From positions 42,114 to 106,113 of the IMG/VR virus record IMGVR_UViG_3300048592_000244: a DNA stretch of 64,000 bases, one strand, 5' to 3'. The DNA comes from a virus. This document shows positions 7,205-14,755 of this stretch, one piece after another. The position numbers and the translations under genes were made by a program. The notes below the pieces were generated by a model that worked only from the letters and a program-made list of their open reading frames with translations, did not search any database and had not been told where the DNA came from. Every line of letters starts with the position of its first letter. Positions within the stretch are counted from its first letter, which is position 1.

Positions 7205-8425
7205 ATGTCAGGACCGACGTCTGGACTCCCTGCTGGTTATCCTGCACCGCCCGCTGCGCCGACAGGGCTGGTTCCGCAGGGACAAGCAGGACCGTATCAG
7301 TACGGGAGAAATCGTGGCCAGAACCGGCCCGACATGAACCCGCTCAACAGCCGACCGGCGATGCTGGTGAAAAACAGCGCCCGCAAACGCCTAAACGAGT
7401 ACCTTCGGGACCAAGGGCTCCAGCCCTTCGCAGAGCACGAGGAAATTCCCGGCCTGTTTATCCTGATCGAACTCATGCACATGACCGTGGAGCCACTGCG
7501 CACAGACGCCAACCGCGCCTTCCGCGACATGCCCGTCAAGCTGTCCACCAGCCAGACTGTCCGCACAGTCTGGCGTCGTCTTCCCTACGAGGCCGTGCCC
7601 TACGAGGCCCGCACATTCCCGCTGCACGTCGCCCGGATGATGCTCCAGCAGATCGAGAATTACAGCTACACGATCTACCCGGAACTCGTTCAGCAGGGCA
7701 ACTTGCAGGTCTGGCAGGCGCGTCCACTGATGCAGGGTGAAGGCGTGCAGATCGCGCCGGTGCGCTGGCGTGCGCCGACCCAGCAGGAATTGAACGCCAT
7801 GAACGCGATGGCGAATCGCCTCAGCCAGTCAGACGGCATTGCCAGTCGTCGTCCGGGCGGAGGTGGTGGCCTGATGGTGTCGCTCAACCCTGAGAAGGAC
7901 AGACGGGTGATGGACGCCACGCAGACAGCAGAGGCGAAGGGAAATCCCGATGTCCACACATTCCAGCAGCCACAGGCACCGCAAGGAGCCCCGGCACCGA
8001 CGCCGGAATATCCGCAGCCGCAGTCAGCACCACCGTCCGCTCCACCGGCGTCGAGCCAGCAGTACGCCCAGACACCACAGGGACAGCAGGTGCAGCAGGG
8101 CCTGCCTCCGCAGCCAGCGCCGCAGATGCAGGTTGACCCGCAGGCGTCACCGCAGCAGGCAGGGCAGAGCACCAGCATGAAGTCCGATCTGCATGAGCCT
8201 GTGAACGCGACCAACGAGATACCTGAGACAGTCCGCCGCAACACCGCTGCCAGCAATGAAGCGACAGCGGAGGAAAATCAGGAAGCTCTGGCGGCGGGCC
8301 ACCGGGAAATCCCCGAGGATGCACCGCCACCGGCGACCAGCAAGGCGCACGTTCCACCGCCGCCAACGACACAGGCGCAAAACCCCGGCAACGTACCACC
8401 TCCGCCTCCGCCACCGACTCGCTAG
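7205..8425 (+). CDS. Pro/Gln-rich protein of the head-connector region
   Basis: 406 residues. The first 200 residues look folded (LFILIELMHMTVEPLR helix, then mixed), while residues about 250-406 are almost entirely Pro, Gln, Ala and Ser with a terminal run of prolines. CAGGAGATGG gives the ribosome site for ATG 7205. No known domain recognised. Located between the major capsid and the gp10-like gene and closed by its own terminator, it could be a decoration, internal head or connector-associated protein. Confidence 0.7.
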   Translation: MSGPTSGLPAGYPAPPAAPTGLVPQGQAGPYQYGRNRGQNRPDMNPLNSRPAMLVKNSARKRLNEYLRDQGLQPFAEHEEIPGLFILIELMHMTVEPLRTDANRAFRDMPVKLSTSQTVRTVWRRLPYEAVPYEARTFPLHVARMMLQQIENYSYTIYPELVQQGNLQVWQARPLMQGEGVQIAPVRWRAPTQQELNAMNAMANRLSQSDGIASRRPGGGGGLMVSLNPEKDRRVMDATQTAEAKGNPDVHTFQQPQAPQGAPAPTPEYPQPQSAPPSAPPASSQQYAQTPQGQQVQQGLPPQPAPQMQVDPQASPQQAGQSTSMKSDLHEPVNATNEIPETVRRNTAASNEATAEENQEALAAGHREIPEDAPPPATSKAHVPPPPTTQAQNPGNVPPPPPPPTR

Positions 8426-8432
8426 AAAAGAC

Positions 8433-8464
8433 ACCGGCCAGCTTCGCGCTGGCCGGTTCTCTTT
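8433..8464 (+). terminator. intrinsic terminator
   Basis: ACCGGCCAGC (8433-8442) pairs perfectly with GCTGGCCGGT (8448-8457) over a 5-base loop and is followed by TCTCTTT. Confidence 0.85.
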
Positions 8465-8477
8465 GTAGGATGCACGC

Positions 8478-8876
8478 ATGGGTGACGGCAGCATTTCCAT
8501 CAACGTGACGAAGAAATTTCCTCTCAGGGCGCTGAGGAAGGGGTTCGCTGCTGCCACTGAGTACGCTCTCAAGCGAGTGGCCGACCGGCTGTTGTCAGAC
8601 TCACGTCAGTTCGTCCCTGTGCTCACCGGCGCGTTGAAGGACAGCGGCTTCGTGGAAGTGATGCCCACGGTCGATCAGGCGTTCGCTATGGTGAAGGTGA
8701 TCTACCCACTGGACTACGCTGAGACACAGCACGAGGATGAGTACCGGCACCCATCCCTTGGATTCAGGGGCGCAGCCAAGTACCTACAGAAACCACTAGA
8801 CCTCTACACTGACTTTTACTTTGAGCTTTTCGCCTTTGAATTCGATGAGTACGTTGAAAGGAACGGCCTCTCGTAG
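8478..8876 (+). CDS. HK97 gp10-like head-tail/tail completion protein
   Basis: 132 residues. The stretch FVPVLTGALKDSG (about 45-57) followed by a Y-AETQHEDEYRHP segment and a C-terminal AKYLQKPL helix is the usual arrangement of HK97 gp10-type neck proteins, in which the V(P/D)TGxLxxS motif is diagnostic. Position between capsid and tail genes agrees. Start at ATG 8478 lies just past the terminator. Confidence 0.7.
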   Translation: MGDGSISINVTKKFPLRALRKGFAAATEYALKRVADRLLSDSRQFVPVLTGALKDSGFVEVMPTVDQAFAMVKVIYPLDYAETQHEDEYRHPSLGFRGAAKYLQKPLDLYTDFYFELFAFEFDEYVERNGLS

Positions 8877-8895
8877 ATAAGGGAAGGAGACGACC

Positions 8896-9582
8896 ATGCC
8901 TGACAAGGTTCTTGAGCACATCTGCTTCGGGGGCACCATTGAAGGTGGCCCGTTTGACCAACACCGACTCCGCGTGAGCGCCAATCGTGAGGGCCGCAAG
9001 TACGTCCCCAGCGTCACTGTCATGGGGCCTGACGGAATGTATCTACCGGCGAATCCGCTGGAAATTCCATCAGCGATCCTGCGCACCAGCAAGGAGAGCC
9101 CGGCTGCCGCGCTGGACGTAGCATTCAAGGCGCTCTACTTCTACCTGAACAACGAAGTCGCTGCTGCCCGCCTCAGTGAAGTGCAGGAGGAGTCCAAGCA
9201 CTGGATTTACCTCGACGAGATGGGCAAGCGCGATTACACGGCCATGCCTGACTACGACACCGAGGAGTACAAAACCTTCCAAGAGGAGGAATTCAACTAC
9301 ACGCCGCCCAACAGCGAAGCCGTGGTTGAAGCAGGGCTGATGACCATTGGCTCCAGCGCCAGCGTTGAGTCTGACGACGGTGTTGACGGCGATGCCGCTG
9401 ATGTCGGCGGCCAGAGCAAAGGCACGGGGGAGGGAGGTGTTGGTGCTGCCCCCGGCTCCGAGTCGTCTGTAGATGGCAACATGGCCGCAGACGAGGGCCT
9501 CCAGAATTTCCTCAAGAGCAATTCCGGCCTCAACCCGGAACTGTCCAGCACGCAGGGAGTAGGCACCGGCGAGAAGGGCTAA
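8896..9582 (+). CDS. unknown head-tail region protein with acidic low-complexity tail
   Basis: 228 residues. Residues 1-135 appear folded, with strands around TIEGGPFDQHRLRVSA and a helix near PAAALDVAFKALYFYL; residues 150-228 are rich in Gly, Ser, Asp and Val and probably disordered. GGAAGGAGACG upstream is a good ribosome site. The next gene begins 3 bases after the stop. No family recognised. Confidence 0.75.
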   Translation: MPDKVLEHICFGGTIEGGPFDQHRLRVSANREGRKYVPSVTVMGPDGMYLPANPLEIPSAILRTSKESPAAALDVAFKALYFYLNNEVAAARLSEVQEESKHWIYLDEMGKRDYTAMPDYDTEEYKTFQEEEFNYTPPNSEAVVEAGLMTIGSSASVESDDGVDGDAADVGGQSKGTGEGGVGAAPGSESSVDGNMAADEGLQNFLKSNSGLNPELSSTQGVGTGEKG

Positions 9583-9585
9583 ACC

Positions 9586-10404
9586 ATGCCAGAGACAGTC
9601 ACGTTCGAGGACAAGGTGATCGACCCGACCACGCTACTCGGCGTGCCGGTGACTGCGTTGACGCTGGAGATCAGGAACCGCAACAAGGCCCTGCAAGAAA
9701 CACTGGTCTTTCCTGCGGGAATTTCCGAGATCATCGGTGCCGGTCCTGACTACAGCTACAAGGTCACGGACTTCGACATCAGCGATCAGGAGAAATTCCC
9801 CGGCACGTTCATCTGCGTGCGGTGGTTCGCCACTACAGCAGCCGGTGTCGTGCGCCCGTGGGATCAGGTCGTGTCCATCACCGGCGCGGCGTCACCCACG
9901 ATCCCTGCCAACCGTGAGCCCTACATCGACATCACCGAGGCGGAGGAATTTTTCCAGACCCGACTCGACTACGTGGATTGGGACCGCTTCGACGCCATCA
10001 CTCAGTTGCGGGCACTCGTCTCCGCCAGCGACTGTCTTGACGGTGAGCGGTACAAGGGTCTGAAAATCCGTTTCTTCGAGACGGACACCACGCGCCAGTG
10101 GCCCCGCACGATGCCGTTTGAGGAAGCGATGGCCAGCTTCTTCCTTGGCATCGACCGCATCCCCACGCGCATCCGCTGGGCGACTGCTGTGCAGGCTTTG
10201 TACCTGCTCAAGCAGATCGAGCGCGGGCACGATTGGGAGGCACGCCGCGACATGCAGTTGAAGGGCCTGACCGGCATCACCCGTGGCGATAACAGTGAGC
10301 AGTGGTCACTGGAGTTCGCCACGCGCCGGTCGATCTGCGAGGAAGCCTACGAACTGATCCATCCGTTCTTGGCTCAGAGCATCGACAGCATGAACGCGTA
10401 TTAG
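9586..10404 (+). CDS. head-tail adaptor protein (gp6 / DnaT-like connector type)
   Basis: 272 residues in two parts. Residues 1-105 form a beta-rich domain; residues about 110-215 are helical and read YIDITEAEEFFQTRL, then LVSASDCLDGERYKG and a TRIRWATAVQALYLL helix, which is the pattern of phage head-tail adaptors often annotated as DnaT-like or gp6-like connectors (trypsin-like W/P-R between helices). The neighbouring gp10-like gene supports a neck role. The N-terminal beta domain is additional to the usual adaptor. Confidence 0.65.
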   Translation: MPETVTFEDKVIDPTTLLGVPVTALTLEIRNRNKALQETLVFPAGISEIIGAGPDYSYKVTDFDISDQEKFPGTFICVRWFATTAAGVVRPWDQVVSITGAASPTIPANREPYIDITEAEEFFQTRLDYVDWDRFDAITQLRALVSASDCLDGERYKGLKIRFFETDTTRQWPRTMPFEEAMASFFLGIDRIPTRIRWATAVQALYLLKQIERGHDWEARRDMQLKGLTGITRGDNSEQWSLEFATRRSICEEAYELIHPFLAQSIDSMNAY

Positions 10405-10412
10405 GAGCAGGC

Positions 10413-11207
10413 GTGGGCATCGAGAGCAAACTACAGGGGTTCGAGCGTGACGCGGAACGCGGCGAGAAGCTGCGTGAGGAAATTGGCAAGAAGCTCGGCC
10501 TCCTCAACCGCGATCTCATGCGGGACATCTCCGAGATGGTCCGTGTGATGTTCCGCTCTGACAAGGAGTTTGAGCGTGCCCTGAAACAGCGCCTTGATGC
10601 AGCCGCTACCAGCAAGAAGGAATTCATCCTCACGCAGAGCGGTCAGAAGTTCAAGGTCAGCGACATCGACCCCAAGCGCGTGATCGCCCAGCGCGAACTC
10701 ACCGGCTTCGAGGAGGAAAAGCTCAAGAAAATCAAAGAGACCATCGGTGAGGTAGAGACCGCTGCCAAGGCCGCCATCGGTGCCGTGCGTCGGGAGCGTG
10801 TGCTGCTGAACGAGTTCTCCAAGGACGCCCGGTCTATCGCCAGCGATCTGCGCCGGGAACTCCGCGACAGTGACGACAAGAGCAAGCTCGAAAGCCAGAT
10901 CAACGATTTCGAGAGTAAGGCCGGAAGAATTTCCTCCGCTGAGTCCGATCTGGAAGGAATGCAGCGTGAGGCGCTCAAGGTGATGCAGACGGCCAAGTCA
11001 GCACAGTCTGTGATCTCCGGTGTGAGCAGCCGGACAGACCTTGAGGAAATTCTTGTGGGCGCAGCAGGTGGCTTTGGCATCACAGCCGCCGTGGCCGCGC
11101 TAGTGGGATCAATGGGCGCTGCCGGTATTCTGGCGATGCCTGCTCTGATAGCATTCGCCCTGTCACGTATCGTGAAGCTGGTGAAAGACGTGGCAGGGGA
11201 CGACTGA
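10413..11207 (+). CDS. coiled-coil protein with C-terminal membrane segments
   Basis: 264 residues from a GTG start at 10413, chosen because AGGAG at 10402-10406 is correctly spaced and because it avoids a 100-base overlap with the adaptor gene. Residues 1-205 are a long charged coiled coil; residues about 212-250 form two adjacent hydrophobic, Gly/Ala-rich helices (ITAAVAALVGSMGAAGILAM and a following one). A membrane-tethered coiled coil between connector and tail genes is unusual. It resembles neither spanins nor a normal neck protein. The next gene overlaps its stop (TGATG). Confidence 0.75.
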   Translation: MGIESKLQGFERDAERGEKLREEIGKKLGLLNRDLMRDISEMVRVMFRSDKEFERALKQRLDAAATSKKEFILTQSGQKFKVSDIDPKRVIAQRELTGFEEEKLKKIKETIGEVETAAKAAIGAVRRERVLLNEFSKDARSIASDLRRELRDSDDKSKLESQINDFESKAGRISSAESDLEGMQREALKVMQTAKSAQSVISGVSSRTDLEEILVGAAGGFGITAAVAALVGSMGAAGILAMPALIAFALSRIVKLVKDVAGDD

Positions 11208-11599
11208 TGTTCTACTATCCGCACATGATTGTCGCGCTCATCAAGCGAGACGCACGCCCCAAGTCCATCTACGAGGGGCTGTGTGAAAACGACTTCATCA
11301 AGTGCCGCATCCCGTGCTCGTGGGACACCAAGCGCCAGTGGATCGGCCCGAGGGAAAAGCGCGTCGAGATCGAGGGCACGCTTTCGGTCAAGCTGAACAA
11401 GACGACAGAGCGGTACATCGCTGTCGTAGGAAATGCTGTGATTCTGCGGCACATCCCCAGCGTTATCTGGGTGATCGAGCAGGTGAACCACAATGACGGC
11501 GTGTTCATCAGCGACGGCACATTCGACCTGTTGTTGAGCCGCCACGGGGTTGAAGTACCGCCCACAGGCGATCTGCGGAAATACTTGGACGAGTTCTAA
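11207..11599 (+). CDS. unknown neck/tail protein
   Basis: 130 residues, beta-rich in appearance (VEIEGTLSVKLN, YIAVVGNAVILRH) with a short C-terminal helix. Start and stop overlap its neighbours by single bases (TGATG and TAATG), so it is translationally coupled on both sides. Size and position between the adaptor and the major tail gene would suit a head-closure or tail-terminator protein, but I see no diagnostic motif. Confidence 0.75.
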   Translation: MFYYPHMIVALIKRDARPKSIYEGLCENDFIKCRIPCSWDTKRQWIGPREKRVEIEGTLSVKLNKTTERYIAVVGNAVILRHIPSVIWVIEQVNHNDGVFISDGTFDLLLSRHGVEVPPTGDLRKYLDEF

Positions 11600-12297
11600 T
11601 GCCTGACTTTGACGACCTGTTCGTAGTGATCGAGGAAGGCGAGGACACCATTGAGGTGCGCCAGCGTGCCCCGGTCCAAGGCATGGACCCGGCTGCCATC
11701 ACACGCCACAGGGTCTACCCAAGGAAATTCCGCATCAGGGCTACCATCGCTCAGGCGCTGGCCGTCTACATGGAATCCATCCAATTTCCAGTGGACATTC
11801 CGCTGGCACCGGGTGTCGCCGCAGCCCTCCCTGCTGGCTCGATCCCGATACCCTCAACGGAAATTCACGACTTCATCCCAGCAAAAATGTTTGAAAATCT
11901 GTTCTGGGGCTTGACTTCGGATGACCTTTTCCAAGACCGTAAGTACGAGGGCAGTTTGGTAGGGTTCCTGTCGGATGCAGGATCGTTCAACCTGAGAGGG
12001 AGGCAAGGTGCCAACCAACAGGTCACGACAGTCGAAGTCGTAGTTGAGTCTTCGCCTGCCCGGACAGCCCTCGATACGGCTATGCGCTTGTGGTCGATGT
12101 TCTTGGAGCCGATTGGTTTCACAGTAGAGTCCGAGTTGCTGGATACACAAACTGGTCAACGGCTGAAAGTCCGACAGCCAGACCTCGCGGTGCAGCGAGT
12201 GGAACCAGCAAACGAACCACGGATACTCGAACGTGTGGGAGCAGGACGCGTCAAGGCAGCTTTCAGGCTCATAGTCAAGTACACACGGTTTATTTAG
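11599..12297 (+). CDS. unknown tail-terminator-region protein
   Basis: 232 residues, mixed alpha/beta, no recognised motif. It overlaps the previous gene by one base and is followed 9 bases later by the major tail gene, the usual place of a tail terminator. A local drop in GC3 from about 11880 to 12290 (AAT, TTT, GTA codons) sets the 3' two thirds apart from its neighbours. Confidence 0.7.
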   Translation: MPDFDDLFVVIEEGEDTIEVRQRAPVQGMDPAAITRHRVYPRKFRIRATIAQALAVYMESIQFPVDIPLAPGVAAALPAGSIPIPSTEIHDFIPAKMFENLFWGLTSDDLFQDRKYEGSLVGFLSDAGSFNLRGRQGANQQVTTVEVVVESSPARTALDTAMRLWSMFLEPIGFTVESELLDTQTGQRLKVRQPDLAVQRVEPANEPRILERVGAGRVKAAFRLIVKYTRFI

Positions 12298-12306
12298 GGA
12301 GCACTC

Positions 12307-13542
12307 ATGCCACAGATCGGTCGTTCGGTGGTGAGCCCTTTCAACCCGCAGAACCTCGTGCTGCCGTCACGAATTTCTGTGTGGTTCGCGCCTTTCGACG
12401 CGCAGGGCCGCCAGTCCGACTACTTCGAGCTTGGCGATGTCTCGGACATTGAAATCAACATCGCTGAAACCTTTGCTGAAAAGAAGTCAGCGCGACAGGG
12501 CACCTTCCAGACCATCAAGCGCCTCATCAACGACCTCGTTGGCGAGATCACGATGAACCTCTCGGAAGTCGTCGGTCGCAACCTCGAACTTCTTTTCCGC
12601 CCAGCCCAAGTCCTCCTCCGCGACGGCGTAGCAAACGCTCTCAGTGTGTGGCACGAGAGCACTCGTCCTCGCCTGACCGGAACCACACCGTCCGACGTAG
12701 CACCCGGCATCGCGCAGGAGCGCGTTGACGGCGGCGCGTTGAACGAGCAGGACTTGACCATCCTGAGCGTCACGAACCTCGCGGGCAACGTCCAGTACAT
12801 TTCCGGCACGGACTACACGTTCGTGCAGGCAGTGACTGGCGTGTTCGACTCGGCCACGCTGACGTTCGCCACGTTCACCACGGCAGTCGGTGACGAAATC
12901 ATCCTCACCGAAGACGACGGCACCATCACGACTCTGACGGCAGGTACGGAGTTCGAGGATGGCGCAACCGCAGGTTCAGTAGGTGCTCTGGCGGCGGGAG
13001 TGGCGGAAGCCATCAACGCTTACAGCAGCAGCTACCACGCCACGGCGGCTGCTGGCGTCGTCACGATCAACCACAACAGCCTCAGTGCGGCGGCCCCGGC
13101 TGCCATCACTGTGACTGGCGCGGCCCTGATCGTGGACGTCGGTGCAGGCCCGTTTGCCTTCGCTGGCTTCGTCGCCACGGTCCCGGCCACCATCGCACGC
13201 ATCAGCACCGGAGCCATTCCGAACGGTGCCGAAGTGAAGGTGACGTTCACCTTCGAGCGTGCAGCGGTCGAGTACCAGTTGCAGTCGGGGCAGGTCTTGG
13301 AGGGAGCGATGAAGCTCCAGATTCTCTCCACGTCCGGCCCGCAGGGGTTCTACGAGTTCTACCGCGTGAACCTCGAAATCGGCGGCAACATCACCGTCAA
13401 CCCGCAGGAATTTATGATGGCCCCTCTCAAGGCCACCATTCTGACGGGCGGCGACGGACGCCGAGGCCGCTTCGTGCAGGCGTGCAACTTCGCTGACTTC
13501 TTCGTGCAGTCCAGCGTCACGACCTGCTCGGCAGTTGCGTAA
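12307..13542 (+). CDS. major tail (tube) protein
   Basis: 411 residues. The N-terminus (VVSPFNPQNLVLPSRISVWF and FELGDVSDIEINIAE) and the C-terminus (GFYEFYRVNLEIGG) are beta-rich and separated by an Ala/Thr/Val-rich insertion (about 185-300) that looks like an extra surface domain. Placement directly before the frameshifting chaperone and tape measure is the standard position of the tail tube protein. A strong terminator follows, as with the capsid gene, consistent with high, separate expression. Confidence 0.75.
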   Translation: MPQIGRSVVSPFNPQNLVLPSRISVWFAPFDAQGRQSDYFELGDVSDIEINIAETFAEKKSARQGTFQTIKRLINDLVGEITMNLSEVVGRNLELLFRPAQVLLRDGVANALSVWHESTRPRLTGTTPSDVAPGIAQERVDGGALNEQDLTILSVTNLAGNVQYISGTDYTFVQAVTGVFDSATLTFATFTTAVGDEIILTEDDGTITTLTAGTEFEDGATAGSVGALAAGVAEAINAYSSSYHATAAAGVVTINHNSLSAAAPAAITVTGAALIVDVGAGPFAFAGFVATVPATIARISTGAIPNGAEVKVTFTFERAAVEYQLQSGQVLEGAMKLQILSTSGPQGFYEFYRVNLEIGGNITVNPQEFMMAPLKATILTGGDGRRGRFVQACNFADFFVQSSVTTCSAVA

Positions 13543-13580
13543 GCAGCAGCCTTGCAGTAAAAATCCGACATGGATAGACT

Positions 13581-13616
13581 CAGCCCCGGTGCTCCTAGCC
13601 GGGGCTGTTTCTTTTT
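13581..13616 (+). terminator. strong intrinsic terminator after the tail tube gene
   Basis: CAGCCCCGG (13581-13589) pairs with CCGGGGCTG (13599-13607), followed by TTTCTTTTT. Confidence 0.85.
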
Positions 13617-13631
13617 CAGCAGGAGGAAATT

Positions 13632-14165
13632 ATGGCACGCAAGATCGACACTGCCGAGACGCGGGAAATCACCCTACGAGGTGGCACCGTGCTCGTCGTG
13701 CAGGAGTTCGCGTCCTTTGGCTTCATGCAGGCCGTGGGCTCGATCAGGAAAATCGTCACCAGAATCCGTGAGTCCGGTGACTTGGAGGCCATGTTCCGTG
13801 GCCTCTGGGACGCGGCCCCAGATGAGGGCGGCGACCGCAAGGTGAACATCAACCAGCTTGTGGAATTGCTGGAGATGGTCATGGGGGCAATGGGCGATGA
13901 CCCGGACCCGCTGTTCAAGATCATCGAACTCAGTGTGCGCGACGGCGACAAGAAATTCACCGCTGATGACGCGCACAACCTCATGGTTGAAGACGTCGTG
14001 GGCATCCTCAAGGCCATCTACGAGTTGAATTTCACCAAACTAAAAAAGGCTCTGACCAAGGCGGGGTTGGTCAAGGAGACCAGCGACGAAAATCCCTCGC
14101 CGAGTCCCTCGACCAGCTTGCCGACGACGCCGAGCGAGCCCTCGACGACGCCCGCAGCGAGCTAG
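13632..14165 (+). CDS. tail assembly chaperone, short form (gpG-like)
   Basis: 177 residues in frame 0. Residues 1-140 are helical; the last 35 are a Pro/Ser/Thr-rich tail. Start ATG 13632 has AGGAGGAAA in front. It lies between the tail tube and tape-measure genes, the conserved position of lambda G-type chaperones, and contains the frameshift site at codons 137-139. The short form is the product when no shift occurs. Confidence 0.85.
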   Translation: MARKIDTAETREITLRGGTVLVVQEFASFGFMQAVGSIRKIVTRIRESGDLEAMFRGLWDAAPDEGGDRKVNINQLVELLEMVMGAMGDDPDPLFKIIELSVRDGDKKFTADDAHNLMVEDVVGILKAIYELNFTKLKKALTKAGLVKETSDENPSPSPSTSLPTTPSEPSTTPAAS

Positions 14166-14755
14166 ATGCACGACGTGCAGAGCACCAGCTAATCGCTGCG
14201 GGTTTCGACCCGGAGTTCATTCGCTGGGGCTGCACGATCAAGGACTTCAAGGCGTACCTGCTGTCCGTGATGAAGGACCGGATGGAGCGGCAGCGGGAAC
14301 AGAGCATGGCGCTTTCGCTGGCGGTGGCTTCCTTGTTCGACCCGAAGGTAGGCAAGGAAGCCTCCACAGCAATCCAGAAGGCCATCGAAGCTCTTGAAGA
14401 CCAGCAAGAGGGGCTGTACGGATTACAGGAATTCGCCAGAACAGGAGAACGACCAGTCCGGCAGACCAAGCAGGAACGTCGGGCGCAGGAAAATCAGAAG
14501 GACGAGTCGGGGCTCACCAAGAAGCAGGTGGACACTTGGAAGGACGCAGGGAAAATCGACCTGCTGATGGCTAAGATGACCGGCAGGCCCACAGGGGCGC
14601 TCTGGTCGGGTGTCACTGACGGCAACCTCCAGATGAATGCTGACGGCCTGAATTCTATGGTCGAAGGCGTTACAGGAGCCCAGATCGTAAGTAAGATGCA
14701 GAACATCCACCAACGGATGAGAAGCAGCGTTAGGGCCGGACCACGGAAAAAGTAA
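13632..14755 (+). CDS. tail assembly chaperone, long form made by programmed -1 frameshift (gpGT-like)
   Basis: If ribosomes slip back one base at 14042-14048, 139 residues of the short form are joined to 235 residues of the -1 frame, giving about 374 residues. The -1 frame is open from the slip site to the TAA at 14753-14755 and, from 14102 on, reads like a real protein (ESLDQLADDAERALDDARSE, then AGFDPEFIRWG, then a charged helical tail) although it has no start codon before 14267. The tape-measure ATG follows the stop directly. In lambda-like phages the GT form binds tube subunits and the G part coats the tape measure. Confidence 0.85.
14042..14073 (+). promoter_or_regulatory. -1 ribosomal frameshift site with downstream stem-loop
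   Basis: The heptamer A AAA AAG (14042-14048) is in the correct phase of the zero frame (CTA AAA AAG). Four bases downstream TGACCAA (14053-14059) can pair with TTGGTCA (14067-14073) over a 7-base loop. A AAA AAG is the classic bacterial -1 slippery sequence, and the order slippery site, short spacer, stem-loop is the usual stimulatory design. Confidence 0.85.

Noticed and set aside
7180-7740. Plus-strand frame of 186 codons at the start of the 7205 gene
   Set aside because: Arg/Pro/Ala-rich shadow; the 7205 frame has the proper ribosome site and continues for 406 codons.
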